From: Vallitalea sp.
GTDB lineage: Bacteria > Bacillota > Clostridia > Lachnospirales > Vallitaleaceae
DNA length: 64,000 nucleotides
Assembly: GCF_025211055.1 (NCBI RefSeq)
Contig: NZ_JAOARO010000098.1
Location: forward strand, 1 to 64,000
Reading direction: 5' to 3'
Shown here: piece by piece, positions 1 through 8,340 of the stretch
How the letters are laid out: each line of letters starts with the position of its first letter
Numbering within the stretch: the stretch's first letter is position 1
Position numbers and translations under genes: made by a program
The notes under the pieces: generated by a model
What the model was told of the DNA's origin: nothing
Seen by the model: only the letters and a program-made list of their open reading frames with translations
Databases searched by the model: none

Positions 1-106
1 GTGAATACATTAATACATACCAAAATGGATAAAACATAAGAAGACCAATTATTACAAAGAAAGTATAATTAAATATTTTAAATGGAGTTACTTTTCTACT
101 AACCAT
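1..106 (-). CDS. Sugar ABC transporter permease, second subunit (partial)
   Basis: Only the first 35 codons are inside the window. The ATG (104-106) shares one base with the TAA stop of the upstream permease (106-108), so the two are translationally coupled, and a GGAGG lies just upstream. The peptide begins MVSRKVTPFKIFNYTFFVII and continues into a hydrophobic segment ending FYPFWYVLMYS. A short basic N-terminus followed by TM1 is typical of YtcP/AraQ-type carbohydrate permeases that pair with LplB-type permeases. The call rests on operon position and this short peptide; the sugar is unknown. Confidence 0.75.
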   Translation of the reverse strand, partial: MVSRKVTPFKIFNYTFFVIIGLLMFYPFWYVLMYS

Positions 107-1062
107 TATAATAATCCCTCCTCACCAATACGCTTACTGATTTTATCTGTAGTTACTACTAATAATAATGCTACTACTGATTTGAACATGTCTACCGTTG
201 CAGCTATACTATATTGTCCTCTGGTTAATCCATTTCTATAGACATATGTATCAAAAATATCACTAATACTTTGAACTAATGGTGTTTGTAATACCATGAT
301 TTGTTGGAATCCTGCATTCATTACTCTACCAATTCTTAATATTAGTAGCATCACAATAATACCTGAGATTGCAGGTAAAGTAATATGAATTGTTTGCTTC
401 CATTTACTTGCACCATCTATATTAGCAGCTTCATACAAATTAGGGTCAATCTGTGTTAACGCAGCTAAATAGACAATAGTTCCCCAACCCGACTCTTTCC
501 ATATATCTGATATAATCAAAATACTTCTAAAATGTTTTTTACTTGCCAACAAGTTAACAGGTTCCATTCCAAACAGTCTAAAAATTTCACCTACTACACC
601 ATAACTTGGAGAGAATAAATTTAACATAATTCCCCCTATTACAACCCATGATAAGAAGTGTGGTAAGTACAGTACGGTTTGGCTCATTCGTTTAAACTTA
701 AAATTTTTCATCTCATTAAGCATTAATGCTAGAATAATAGGTACAGGAAAACCGATTAATATTTTCAATAAACTGATAACCATTGTATTAGAAAATACTT
801 TTTTAAAATCACTTGAACCAAATACCACTCTAAAATTATCAAATCCTACCCAAGCACTATCAAAAATACCTTTAAATATATCGTAATCTTTGAATGCAAT
901 AATCAAACCCAAAATAGGTACATATCTAAAAAGAATAAAATACATTAAACCTGGAATTAATAAGATGTATAACCATTTATTTTTCTTTATATATTTCAAT
1001 AACTTATTTGATGAATTATTATAGCTTTTTAATTGTTTTTGTTCATTGGATTTAATAACCAT
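106..1062 (-). CDS. Sugar ABC transporter permease, LplB type
   Basis: A 318-residue inner-membrane permease of a binding-protein-dependent carbohydrate importer. After a basic N-terminus, TM1 lies near residues 30-55 (LYILLIPGLMYFILFRYVP) and is followed by several more membrane helices. The EAA loop that docks on the ATPase is clear at about residues 211-230 (EAANIDGASKWKQTIHITLP). LplB-type permeases are usually about 300-320 residues, so this one is full length. It sits between the lipoprotein gene upstream (stop near 1149) and the partner permease downstream, in the usual SBP-permease-permease order. A GAGG lies before its ATG. No ATPase gene is present; such importers often share a distant MsmX-type ATPase (family knowledge). 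The substrate is not readable from sequence. Confidence 0.92.
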   Translation of the reverse strand: MVIKSNEQKQLKSYNNSSNKLLKYIKKNKWLYILLIPGLMYFILFRYVPILGLIIAFKDYDIFKGIFDSAWVGFDNFRVVFGSSDFKKVFSNTMVISLLKILIGFPVPIILALMLNEMKNFKFKRMSQTVLYLPHFLSWVVIGGIMLNLFSPSYGVVGEIFRLFGMEPVNLLASKKHFRSILIISDIWKESGWGTIVYLAALTQIDPNLYEAANIDGASKWKQTIHITLPAISGIIVMLLILRIGRVMNAGFQQIMVLQTPLVQSISDIFDTYVYRNGLTRGQYSIAATVDMFKSVVALLLVVTTDKISKRIGEEGLL

Positions 1063-1148
1063 CTGTTTTCCTCTTTCCTATAGTCATAAATAACCAGTGC
1101 GTTCTAAATGACTTCTCTAGAACACACTATCAAAAATATTTACTCCTA

Positions 1149-2648
1149 TTATCTTGATTGGTATTTTTCGTTAAGCGCTTTAGTTAAAGCTTCTCCACCT
1201 CTTTTATTCCATTCGTCTACAAATGAATCAAAACCAGTTTCTATATCAATAGCTCCAACAATCATAGAAATAAATTCTATATTTGTAAAATCTCTTAAAT
1301 CCGCATCATATTTAGTAGCTTCTGATACCAAAATTCCGTCAGCTGGATTTGCTAAAGCTATTGATTCATTATGTTTAAATGCATCAAATAGTTCATTTGA
1401 TGAGTGATTAAATAATATTTTTTTAGCAATATTATATTTATTAATATCTAATTCACTAGATTTATTATTATCAATGGTTCTAATAAGTTTACCGTTTTCT
1501 TCTTTATAATGCTCGCCTTCTAAACCATAATTAATAAACTTATTTCCTTCACTAGCTGTCCAAGTTAACAAACGAAGAGCTGCATCTACATCTTTCGTTT
1601 CACTACTAACACCTGTTCTTACCCAACCTTTTATAGATGCCATTCTTATACCAACAGGATTATCTGAACCACCTTTTAGAATAGGTCCAAACACAAACTC
1701 TCCTTCTGGATTCTTTGTCTTGAAAGGCACATAATAATTTTGATGATTATTTTTGTCAAATAAATGTATTTTCATTTCACCACCACCAAATGTACCTGCT
1801 TTTACTTTTGTTTTCCATCTTTTACTATCATCTGTTACAAATTCTGGATCTATTAATTTCTCATCATACATTTTCTTTAAGAATTTTAATGCTTCTTTTG
1901 CTTCAGGTAAAACAGAGCCATTTACTAATTTTCCATCTTTTTCCATCCAATAGTGAGGTAATGCTCCATAGGCACCAAAGATATGATCCATGTATCTATC
2001 TACTATACTATAGCCTCCAAAAGCATAAGTATCATTCTTTCCATTCCCATCTGGATCTTTTAAGGCTACTGCTTTTGCAAATTCATAGTATTCATCTAGT
2101 GTAGTAGGAACATCCATTCCAAACTTATCTAACCAATCTTTTCTATAACCAATAATTGATAATGGGTTTGCTGTACTTATCCCAATTGCATAAATATTAC
2201 CATCATCATGAGTCATTACTTCCCATTCTCTATCGGTTCTAGCTGCTTTTAATTCTGGATATTTATCAAAATATTTATTAAGAGGAATCAATGCTCCTCC
2301 TTTAACTAACTTATCTTCCATTGCATCCGTATAAAAATTCATAATGTCAGGTCTATTACCGGAAGCTAATATAAGATTTAATTTATTTTCCAATTCTTTA
2401 GTTGTTACTTGTGTAACTTCTAATATAGTATTAGTTTTTTCTTCAATATAATCTTTTGTAAATGACTCTTCTTGAATATCTTTACTATGTAAAAATAATT
2501 TTAACTTAACTGGTTCATTGCTTTTCTCTTTGTTTGATTCATCATTATTTTCATTAGACGTTACATTTACACTATCTTTTTTACCACAACCAGTAAAACT
2601 AGCTAAACACATTGCAATAATTAATAAAATTACTGTAAATTTTTTCAT
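1149..2648 (-). CDS. Extracellular sugar-binding lipoprotein, LplA type
   Basis: A 499-residue family-1 solute-binding protein. The signal peptide MKKFTVILLIIAMCLASFTGC ends in a lipobox with Cys21, followed by an Asn/Glu/Ser-rich tether and then the large two-lobed binding domain. The length (about 500) and wording such as RPDIMNFYTDAMEDKLVKGG match LplA/LipO-type proteins that usually pair with LplB/YtcP permeases for oligosaccharides. A strong GGGAGGG lies 9 nt before the ATG. It is the first gene of the importer operon; a weak -35/-10 pair (TTGAAA, TATCGT, 17 nt apart) lies upstream. The ligand cannot be inferred. Confidence 0.9.
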   Translation of the reverse strand: MKKFTVILLIIAMCLASFTGCGKKDSVNVTSNENNDESNKEKSNEPVKLKLFLHSKDIQEESFTKDYIEEKTNTILEVTQVTTKELENKLNLILASGNRPDIMNFYTDAMEDKLVKGGALIPLNKYFDKYPELKAARTDREWEVMTHDDGNIYAIGISTANPLSIIGYRKDWLDKFGMDVPTTLDEYYEFAKAVALKDPDGNGKNDTYAFGGYSIVDRYMDHIFGAYGALPHYWMEKDGKLVNGSVLPEAKEALKFLKKMYDEKLIDPEFVTDDSKRWKTKVKAGTFGGGEMKIHLFDKNNHQNYYVPFKTKNPEGEFVFGPILKGGSDNPVGIRMASIKGWVRTGVSSETKDVDAALRLLTWTASEGNKFINYGLEGEHYKEENGKLIRTIDNNKSSELDINKYNIAKKILFNHSSNELFDAFKHNESIALANPADGILVSEATKYDADLRDFTNIEFISMIVGAIDIETGFDSFVDEWNKRGGEALTKALNEKYQSR

Positions 2649-2940
2649 TTGATGTAACCCTCCCTGTTGTTTTCATAAGAATAATGGTTAAATTTTACAA
2701 CCAACATTTATTGCGCGCATTGCTTATTGGATGATTACACGATACATTAATTTTGCCCAACTTTCAATAATATAATTTTAATTTTATAGTATTATTTTTA
2801 TTCTTTGCGTTTTTTTCATATTAAAAAATATTAATATTGTTGTATTATATTAATAGATACCCCCTAAAAACAGGCATTTATATCAATTTCCCACATATAT
2901 GACTATGGGACGTTTCGTTCGTCATATTTCATATAGATAA
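2649..2940. other. Intergenic region upstream of the sugar importer
   Basis: About 290 bases without a gene. They hold the ribosome binding site and probable promoter of the importer operon (minus strand) and very AT-rich sequence with poly-A/T tracts. A short GACG-CGTC inverted repeat lies near 2908-2922. I see no CcpA cre site and no conserved RNA. Confidence 0.5.
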
Positions 2941-2972
2941 TAAAAAGATAGACCCAAATGTATGAGTCTATC
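2936..2972 (-). terminator. Intrinsic terminator after mgtC-like gene
   Basis: GATAGAC (2947-2953) pairs with GTCTATC (2966-2972). Reading on the minus strand, the hairpin is followed by TTTTTATTATC. It lies about 75 nt downstream of the MgtC-like gene stop. Confidence 0.65.
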
Positions 2973-3048
2973 AATAAGTATTAATTAATTATTTTATTTA
3001 TGTATTTTAGTTAAACTTGAGTATCTGCTAACCAAAATACCATGCAGG

Positions 3049-3774
3049 TTATAAAATCTTTACCTGTTTAATATTCTTTTTCCTGCATAGATCTTGAACT
3101 ATTTTAGTGCAATTAACATATTTAGGTACATCAATGCTGTAAATTGAATGTCTAATGATCTCTCCTTCACTAGTAGCAGCTGTTTCATCTAAACCTTCTT
3201 CTTCACTTAAGAATTTAATTTTTCTTACTTTGATATTCTTCATGTTAAAGTATTTTTGAATACCTTTCATAAATTCCTTATCCCCTGTATATTGTATATC
3301 CAAGGAAATAGTTGATACTTTGTCAATGAATTTGTCTTCCACTTTCTTAAGTATAACTAGTGAAATAAATACTCCAATAGTAGATGCAGCTGTTATTACA
3401 TACATCCCAAGACCTATTGCAAGACCTATACAAGCAACTACCCATATAGAAGCAGCAGTTGTTAATCCTTTTACTAATCCCTTTTCACGGATTATAGTTC
3501 CAGCACCAAGAAAACCTACACCAGTTATAACTTGTGCTCCCATCCTACCAATATCAGCTTTTAGAGCATTAGCCAACTCTGGTTTTTCCTGAATTAGAGC
3601 TATTGTTCTTTCAACTGACTCGATTTGAATAATAGATACTACTGCGGCACCAACACATACTAGTATGTGAGTTCTAAAACCAGCTGGTCTATTGGTAATC
3701 TGCCTTTCATAGCCTATTAATCCACCTACTAGAATAGCTATAACTATCCTAATAATCACTTCATATTCTTCCAT
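3049..3774 (-). CDS. MgtC/SapB family inner-membrane protein
   Basis: About 241 residues from the ATG at 3772-3774, chosen because GGGTGG lies 4 nt upstream; an 18-nt longer reading would need a TTG start. The N-terminal half holds about four membrane helices with the family hallmarks GGLIGYERQITNRPAGFRTH and GVGFLGAGTIIREKG. The C-terminal about 100 residues are a soluble ACT-like domain. MgtC proteins are linked to growth at low magnesium and, in pathogens, to ATP synthase control and virulence; in free-living Firmicutes the role is less clear. The gene is monocistronic, with its own terminator on the left and a 5' UTR hairpin on the right. Confidence 0.9.
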   Translation of the reverse strand: MEEYEVIIRIVIAILVGGLIGYERQITNRPAGFRTHILVCVGAAVVSIIQIESVERTIALIQEKPELANALKADIGRMGAQVITGVGFLGAGTIIREKGLVKGLTTAASIWVVACIGLAIGLGMYVITAASTIGVFISLVILKKVEDKFIDKVSTISLDIQYTGDKEFMKGIQKYFNMKNIKVRKIKFLSEEEGLDETAATSEGEIIRHSIYSIDVPKYVNCTKIVQDLCRKKNIKQVKIL

Positions 3775-3827
3775 CTGTCCACCCTTTTCCAATATATATT
3801 AATATATTTATATGATATTAAACTTAA

Positions 3828-3855
3828 AAGCTTCCTTCAATTATGAAAGAAGCTT
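3828..3855 (-). promoter_or_regulatory. Hairpin in the mgtC-like 5' leader
   Basis: Arms AAGCTTCCTTCA (3828-3839) and TGAAAGAAGCTT (3844-3855) form a 12-bp stem with one mismatch and a 4-nt loop, 54 nt upstream of the ATG. On the minus strand it is followed by TTAAGTTTAAT, a poor to moderate T-tract, so it could be an attenuator or simply a leader stem. No known magnesium sensor (M-box, ykoK) is recognisable. Confidence 0.45.
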
Positions 3856-4015
3856 CTTAAGTACTTATATATTATTATATATTATATACGATTTTGGTTT
3901 TTTTTCAAGTAAAATTATTAATATGCCTACAATTTCCATTGAATCTTGAATGTAACACCCTTAATTTCATTATAAGCTACTATACTTGCACCATTTATAT
4001 CCAATAACCATTATT

Positions 4016-4050
4016 TAAAGGATGAATAATTGATAATTATTCATCCTTTA
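4016..4050 (-). terminator. Terminator hairpin after the isomerase-aldolase operon
   Basis: A perfect 16-bp stem (4016-4031 with 4035-4050) with a 3-nt GAT loop lies about 65 nt downstream of the aldolase stop. It ends in CCTTTA and is followed on the minus strand by AATAATGG, so the T-tract is weak, but position and perfection favour a transcript end. Confidence 0.6.
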
Positions 4051-4114
4051 TTAATATTACACATATAAAATATTATATATAAAAGGGGAATTTTTGTTTA
4101 TAAGTAATAAGGTT

Positions 4115-5224
4115 TTAATTAAATAATTCAGCAGTACCAACTTGACCATATTTAACAATCAATTGTCCCACTATCTCCTTAACACCTTTTTCAACACAGT
4201 CTAATATATCATTTTCTTCAGCAGTTTTACCTGTTCCATCAGTTACACTATCATACATTGGATATAAATAAACTCTTTCGTCAATTAATTCTGGTCTATC
4301 TTCTACAATTTTCTTGATTTGTCCAACCCTAGAATTATCATCTATGTTCTTATTATTTTTAAAATACTCTCTAATATTTCTTGTAATTGCTAATCTGATA
4401 TCTGTTCCTACATTTACTTTAGCTATACCGTAAGGAACTACTTCTAGCACTTGTTCAATAGGGATACCATGTGCATTTTCTAATTTCCCACCTAATTTAT
4501 TAATTCCTTCAACTAAATACTTAGGAACAGTTGAAGAACCGTGAGAAACTAGAGAACCTTTAATGTTTTTGAATTTCATATTTTCATATGCTGCTATAGC
4601 AATTTCTTTACTGATTACAACGTCTTTACCCTTTGCAGCTCCATGGCTAGTACCATAAGATATAGCTAAACAGTCAACACCTGTTTTTTCAAAGAATTCA
4701 CATACTTTGTTAGGGTCTGTATATAATGAACCACTATGATTAGCATTATCTTCTCTACCTGCTAATACTCCAAGTTCCCCTTCAACTGTAACTCCTTTTT
4801 TATGTGCATAATCAACTATTTCTTTAGTAAGAGCGACATTCTCTTCAAATGGAAGATATGAGCCATCAATCATTACTGATGTAAATCCTTCGTCAATACA
4901 AGCTTTCACAAGTTCTTTATCATGACCATGATCCAAGTGTAGAACTACAGGTATATCAGTTTTCTTAGCAGCTTCTTTTACTTTTTCAGTTATAATCTTA
5001 ATACCTTCAATCTTTTCTTCTAATGTTGCATTAAGAAAATCTTCTCTACCTGCTATAAAACCAGTTGCAAATTCTATTATCTGTAATATAACAGGTGATC
5101 TAAATGTTTCATGAATTTCAATTGCTGCTTTTACTTCGTTAGTAGTATGTACATTAAATGCTCCATAGGCAAATTTCCCTTCTAAAGCTTTATCAAGTAA
5201 TACTTTCATAGGTACTAATGACAT
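4115..5224 (-). CDS. Class II ketose-bisphosphate aldolase
   Basis: A zinc-dependent class II aldolase, 369 residues. The catalytic/zinc motif HLDHG is at 96-100 (Asp98 acid, His99 zinc ligand). Other metal ligands are His194 in GTSHG and His228 in SHGS, and GELG lies near 149-152. NVGTDIRLA binds phosphate in the family. It is longer than fructose-bisphosphate aldolase of the 285-residue type, with an extended C-terminal part (about 300-369) seen in larger members. The start has AAGGAGG 7 nt upstream. It follows the isomerase-like gene by 17 nt and is controlled with it through ROK-type operators. Co-regulation argues for cleavage of a special ketose phosphate (tagatose-, fuculose- or sugar-acid-like) rather than housekeeping glycolysis; this is inference. 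Confidence 0.9.
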   Translation of the reverse strand: MSLVPMKVLLDKALEGKFAYGAFNVHTTNEVKAAIEIHETFRSPVILQIIEFATGFIAGREDFLNATLEEKIEGIKIITEKVKEAAKKTDIPVVLHLDHGHDKELVKACIDEGFTSVMIDGSYLPFEENVALTKEIVDYAHKKGVTVEGELGVLAGREDNANHSGSLYTDPNKVCEFFEKTGVDCLAISYGTSHGAAKGKDVVISKEIAIAAYENMKFKNIKGSLVSHGSSTVPKYLVEGINKLGGKLENAHGIPIEQVLEVVPYGIAKVNVGTDIRLAITRNIREYFKNNKNIDDNSRVGQIKKIVEDRPELIDERVYLYPMYDSVTDGTGKTAEENDILDCVEKGVKEIVGQLIVKYGQVGTAELFN

Positions 5225-5241
5225 TATTCTTCCTCCTTATA

Positions 5242-6666
5242 TTATCTTTGTAAAAAATGTTCATAAGTTACTTTTTCCATTGGTTTAATACCAAGCCATG
5301 CGGCTACTTCCATCATTTCTTCACCTAAATCATTAAATGCTAGGGCATAATGATGTGGTTGATGCTTCATAATAATAGTTTCCACCAAATCTCTAACTTT
5401 AATTGGCTTTGTATTAAGTTTCAAGTTGGACATCCATCCTCTTGAACCATCAAAACTTGGTTTTTCTGGATTATTAAATTCTCCTGTGAGGAGAAACATT
5501 TCTTCCCCATCTTTAGTAAATCTTGCAGCTGTCCCTTTTTGCTTAGCAAAAATCATATCAGCTACTGGAGCATTTTCTTTGAGTCCTTCTCCAGACCAAG
5601 GTCCTGGATTACAGTGAGAGGCTAATTTAACTTCTCCATTATAAGCTACATTATTACATCCCAAACCACAATGCCAGAATAATACACTTTCATCCTGCTC
5701 ATCAAGATCAGATAAATCCATAAGTAATGAAGGTTTATCATTCATATATCTCATCATCATCATAGTAATCAGTCCGTATACATCACCTTCACAAGCCGTA
5801 GTAAAATACAGTTGATTAAGCCTTCCTATTGCTGCACATGAAACCATATCAAGTTCTACTCTGAATTTTGGCCAACAGCTAAGAGCAATGCCATCATATC
5901 CATTTTCTTCTTTAAAATCTACAACAGCTTTAATCAAACGTGCATTTTTATTTATTTTCTCTTTTGCTAAAGCATTGCAACTACAACTATCTTGTAATAT
6001 TTGTTCCATTATATCTTGCACATCTTCATCTTTATAAGATAACATTTTATGTTTTATCTCAGAAAATTCATGATTTCTACATAGCTTTACTCCAAATCTT
6101 TTTTGAAGTTTTCTTTCATCAAAATATTGATTGTCAAATCCATTAGCAATACCACCAATTAGAGCAATCTTTGCATTTTTTATATTTTTTATAGCTGTAA
6201 GAGCCTTTATTGTTATTCTAAATCTTTTCTTGAATAATTCATCATTCATATAGCCGTAGAACCATTTGAATGGTAAATCAAATTCTTTTAGATACTGCCC
6301 TATGATACTAGCATTCATGTTCATTGCGCAGAAAGAGTTAATTGGTAATGGACCTGACGAAGTTGGTTCTTGAACTGCCCATAGACCAATAGGTATATTT
6401 AATTTCGCTAAAATTGGAATAATTGTTCCTGAATTAAAAGCACTACTTTGAATCATAATAAAATCGATTTTTTCCTTTTCTAGAAAAATGTATGCTGCTT
6501 CAGCTTCTTGGTCAGTATATATTCCATCTTCTACACATACAACATCAAAATTCATCTCTTCACTTAGTTTGTTTATTTCCTGTTTTGAACGATTATAAAC
6601 ACCTACTTTGTCACCTGTGAAATTTTTGTGCATTAATCCTACTAGACCAATTTTTAATCTTTTCAT
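5242..6666 (-). CDS. L-fucose/L-arabinose isomerase-family protein
   Basis: 474 residues resembling the FucI/AraA isomerase superfamily. The N-terminal half has the Rossmann-like substrate-entry domains (for example KIDFIMIQSSAFNSGTIIPIL, then IGLWAVQEP). The C-terminal half has a barrel with FWHCGLGCNNVAYNGEVKLA and a final HHYALAFNDLGEEMMEVAAWLG segment like those in L-fucose isomerase relatives. Such enzymes interconvert aldoses and ketoses with a divalent metal. The family contains many members of unknown substrate, so no symbol is given. It is first in a two-gene operon with a class II aldolase. AGAAGG precedes the ATG. Its promoter is bracketed by two identical 17-bp palindromes that match the operator in front of the divergently positioned ROK repressor. 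Confidence 0.8.
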   Translation of the reverse strand: MKRLKIGLVGLMHKNFTGDKVGVYNRSKQEINKLSEEMNFDVVCVEDGIYTDQEAEAAYIFLEKEKIDFIMIQSSAFNSGTIIPILAKLNIPIGLWAVQEPTSSGPLPINSFCAMNMNASIIGQYLKEFDLPFKWFYGYMNDELFKKRFRITIKALTAIKNIKNAKIALIGGIANGFDNQYFDERKLQKRFGVKLCRNHEFSEIKHKMLSYKDEDVQDIMEQILQDSCSCNALAKEKINKNARLIKAVVDFKEENGYDGIALSCWPKFRVELDMVSCAAIGRLNQLYFTTACEGDVYGLITMMMMRYMNDKPSLLMDLSDLDEQDESVLFWHCGLGCNNVAYNGEVKLASHCNPGPWSGEGLKENAPVADMIFAKQKGTAARFTKDGEEMFLLTGEFNNPEKPSFDGSRGWMSNLKLNTKPIKVRDLVETIIMKHQPHHYALAFNDLGEEMMEVAAWLGIKPMEKVTYEHFLQR

Positions 6667-6690
6667 ATCATACCTTCTTTCATTTTTTAT

Positions 6691-6707
6691 AATTTCAGTC
6701 TGAAATT
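6691..6707. promoter_or_regulatory. ROK operator O1 (downstream of start site)
   Basis: Perfect odd-centred palindrome AATTTCAGTCTGAAATT, 25 bases before the isomerase ATG. An identical copy lies at 6775-6791 and a close one in the ROK promoter. Its position inside the 5' UTR would allow a repressor roadblock. Confidence 0.8.
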
Positions 6708-6722
6708 ATTTATCCAATAATA

Positions 6723-6743
6723 AAAAGTGAGTAAATCACTTTT
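6723..6743 (-). promoter_or_regulatory. AT-rich hairpin between the two operators
   Basis: AAAAGTGA (6723-6730) and TCACTTTT (6736-6743) form an 8-bp stem with a 5-nt loop in the isomerase leader. On the minus strand it ends CACTTTTTATTATTGG, like a weak intrinsic terminator. It may be a second control point or only a leader stem. Confidence 0.4.
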
Positions 6744-6748
6744 AAATT

Positions 6749-6777
6749 ATTATATAATACATTTTTACCAATTAAAT
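6749..6777 (-). promoter_or_regulatory. Probable promoter of the isomerase-aldolase operon
   Basis: A perfect -10 TATAAT (minus strand, 6749-6754) with a poor -35 (ATTTAA, 6772-6777) 17 nt away. The -35 overlaps operator O2, as expected of a repressed promoter. Confidence 0.55.
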
Positions 6778-6791
6778 TTCAGTCTGAAATT
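6775..6791. promoter_or_regulatory. ROK operator O2 (over the -35)
   Basis: A second exact copy of the palindrome AATTTCAGTCTGAAATT, 84 bp (about eight helical turns) from O1, overlapping the -35 region of the isomerase promoter. Confidence 0.8.
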
Positions 6792-6996
6792 AACCTATTT
6801 TTATTTTATATCCTTATTAAAGTTTTGTCAAGATGATGTATCATTTATATCTCTTTGATTTAATATTAACTTCCATAATATTTTATCTATTAAAGCTATT
6901 TGAATATAAATTAATTGAATATAACCAATTCTAATAATTTATAAGCCCAATGTTAGGCAATTATATACTAGTGATTAACCTCTGAATATTAAATTT

Positions 6997-8205
6997 CTAT
7001 ACACTCTTAAAATATGCTTTATATACTAATGCCGCCGCTCCAATTTCATATACATAATCCAACTGCTCTCTTTTTTTGAACTTTATATCTCCAATGATAT
7101 TAGTGAATACTTCCTGTTTAGTCTTATCTATTACTTGGTCAAACATAAAATCATTATCAAATAATTCACCTGATAAAACAATAATTTCTGGGTTAAGTAT
7201 TCCCATAAGATTAGACAAACCAATGCTAAGTATAGTTGTCGCTTGATCCAATACTTCCTTACAAAATCTATCTTTATTATAAAATTCACAAATCAAACTA
7301 TAATTTAGTTTACTACTATTTCCTTCTATGAAATCTTTTATAGGTGATGTGTCAACTTCTGATATCTTTTCGTTTAAAATCTTTTCTATCCCTTCAGTAG
7401 AACAATATGCTTCTACACAACCATATCTTCCACAATTACATTCTCTACCATCAACAGCTACAGTCATATGTCCAAATTCACCAGTAATATTATTTTTTCC
7501 TCTTAGGATATTACCATCAACAATAATTCCACTTCCAATACCTTCACCACAGACAATATAAGCTATGTCTTTATACCCTCTACCATAGCCATACCAATAT
7601 TCACCTAAAGCTCTTGTGTTTGGATTATTATCAACAAAAGTTTGAATATTAAGCTCTTTTTCTAAAAAAGTCTTCAAAGGAACCTTTCTAATATTAAGAT
7701 GTGGATTAAAATTATGTAGTATGCCCTTATCATAGTCAACAACTCCTGAAGAACCTATTCCTATACCAATTACATGCTTTATTGATATTTTTGATTCATC
7801 AATTAAACTATGAATCATATCAAGTACAGTTTCTAAAAACTCTTTTTCTGTTTTCACATTATTAATAGAAACCTTTTTACTGATTAATATATTTTTATCT
7901 AAGTCTATTATTGATGCTCTAATATTATTTCTATATATATTCATTCCCATACAGCATAAAGCAGATTTTCTTAGCTTAAGATAAATAGGTTTTCGCCCTG
8001 CGTGAGTTTCAACCATACCACTTTCCTCAACTATTTTTTCCTCTACCAGCTGCTTAACTATCCTTGTTATTGTAGGTCTTGAAATGTTTGTACCATTAAA
8101 AATATCTATACGAGTAACAGGAGCATTCTTTCTAATATAGTCAATAATCTGTATCCTATTTTTTTGTCTAAGAGCTGATGTGCCTTTTATATTTTTATTT
8201 ATCAT
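6997..8205 (-). CDS. ROK family transcriptional repressor
   Basis: 402 residues, the usual size of XylR/NagC-type ROK repressors. The N-terminal winged helix-turn-helix is at about 12-65 (NAPVTRIDIFNGTNISRPTI, then VKQLVEE). The ROK sugar-kinase-like domain follows, with IGIGIGSSGVVD near 146-157, GEFGH at 242-246 and the zinc motif CNCGRYGC at 256-263. The family zinc ligands (a His and three Cys) are therefore present. Such proteins sense a sugar or sugar phosphate and release DNA. It lies upstream of the isomerase-aldolase operon on the same strand. Its own promoter carries the same TTTCAnnnTGAAA half-sites as the operon, which strongly suggests autoregulation and local control. Confidence 0.93.
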   Translation of the reverse strand: MINKNIKGTSALRQKNRIQIIDYIRKNAPVTRIDIFNGTNISRPTITRIVKQLVEEKIVEESGMVETHAGRKPIYLKLRKSALCCMGMNIYRNNIRASIIDLDKNILISKKVSINNVKTEKEFLETVLDMIHSLIDESKISIKHVIGIGIGSSGVVDYDKGILHNFNPHLNIRKVPLKTFLEKELNIQTFVDNNPNTRALGEYWYGYGRGYKDIAYIVCGEGIGSGIIVDGNILRGKNNITGEFGHMTVAVDGRECNCGRYGCVEAYCSTEGIEKILNEKISEVDTSPIKDFIEGNSSKLNYSLICEFYNKDRFCKEVLDQATTILSIGLSNLMGILNPEIIVLSGELFDNDFMFDQVIDKTKQEVFTNIIGDIKFKKREQLDYVYEIGAAALVYKAYFKSV

Positions 8206-8244
8206 TGTATCAATCCTTTACTACTATATAAGTATAGCTCAATT

Positions 8245-8259
8245 ATTTCACTCTGAAAT
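8245..8259. promoter_or_regulatory. ROK operator O3 (autoregulatory)
   Basis: ATTTCACTCTGAAAT shares the half-sites TTTCA and TGAAA with O1 and O2 at the same 3-nt spacing. It sits directly downstream of the -10 box of the ROK gene, covering the transcription start. Confidence 0.75.
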
Positions 8260-8261
8260 TA

Positions 8262-8290
8262 ATTTTACATATATCTATTTGTTTTGTCAA
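8262..8290 (-). promoter_or_regulatory. Promoter of the ROK gene
   Basis: Minus strand -35 TTGACA (8285-8290), 17-nt spacer, -10 TAAAAT (8262-8267): a near-consensus sigma-A promoter, 57 nt before the ATG. Confidence 0.75.
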
Positions 8291-8340
8291 ATATTTATTA
8301 CTATAACTCTATCACTTCTAAATATTTACTAGGAAAGAAT

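Larger units (their letters stand above)
3793..4114. other. Intergenic region between aldolase and mgtC-like gene
   Basis: About 320 bases holding the mgtC leader hairpin, an AT-rich stretch with a T8 tract near 3895 and the terminator hairpin of the aldolase operon. No coding potential was seen. Confidence 0.5.
6667..6996. other. Intergenic control region of the sugar cassette
   Basis: 330 bases holding operators O1 and O2, the isomerase promoter and the leader hairpin. The remaining part (about 6800-6996) is AT-rich and shows no further structure and no clear terminator for the ROK gene. Confidence 0.6.

Noticed and set aside
1108..1407. 99-codon plus-strand frame over the sugar-binding protein gene
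   Set aside because: It overlaps the lipoprotein gene on the other strand and has no RBS or promoter.
6667..6690. CcpA-type cre site near the sugar operon
   Set aside because: No sequence matching the usual TGnAAnCGnTnnCA pattern was found here or before the sugar importer.
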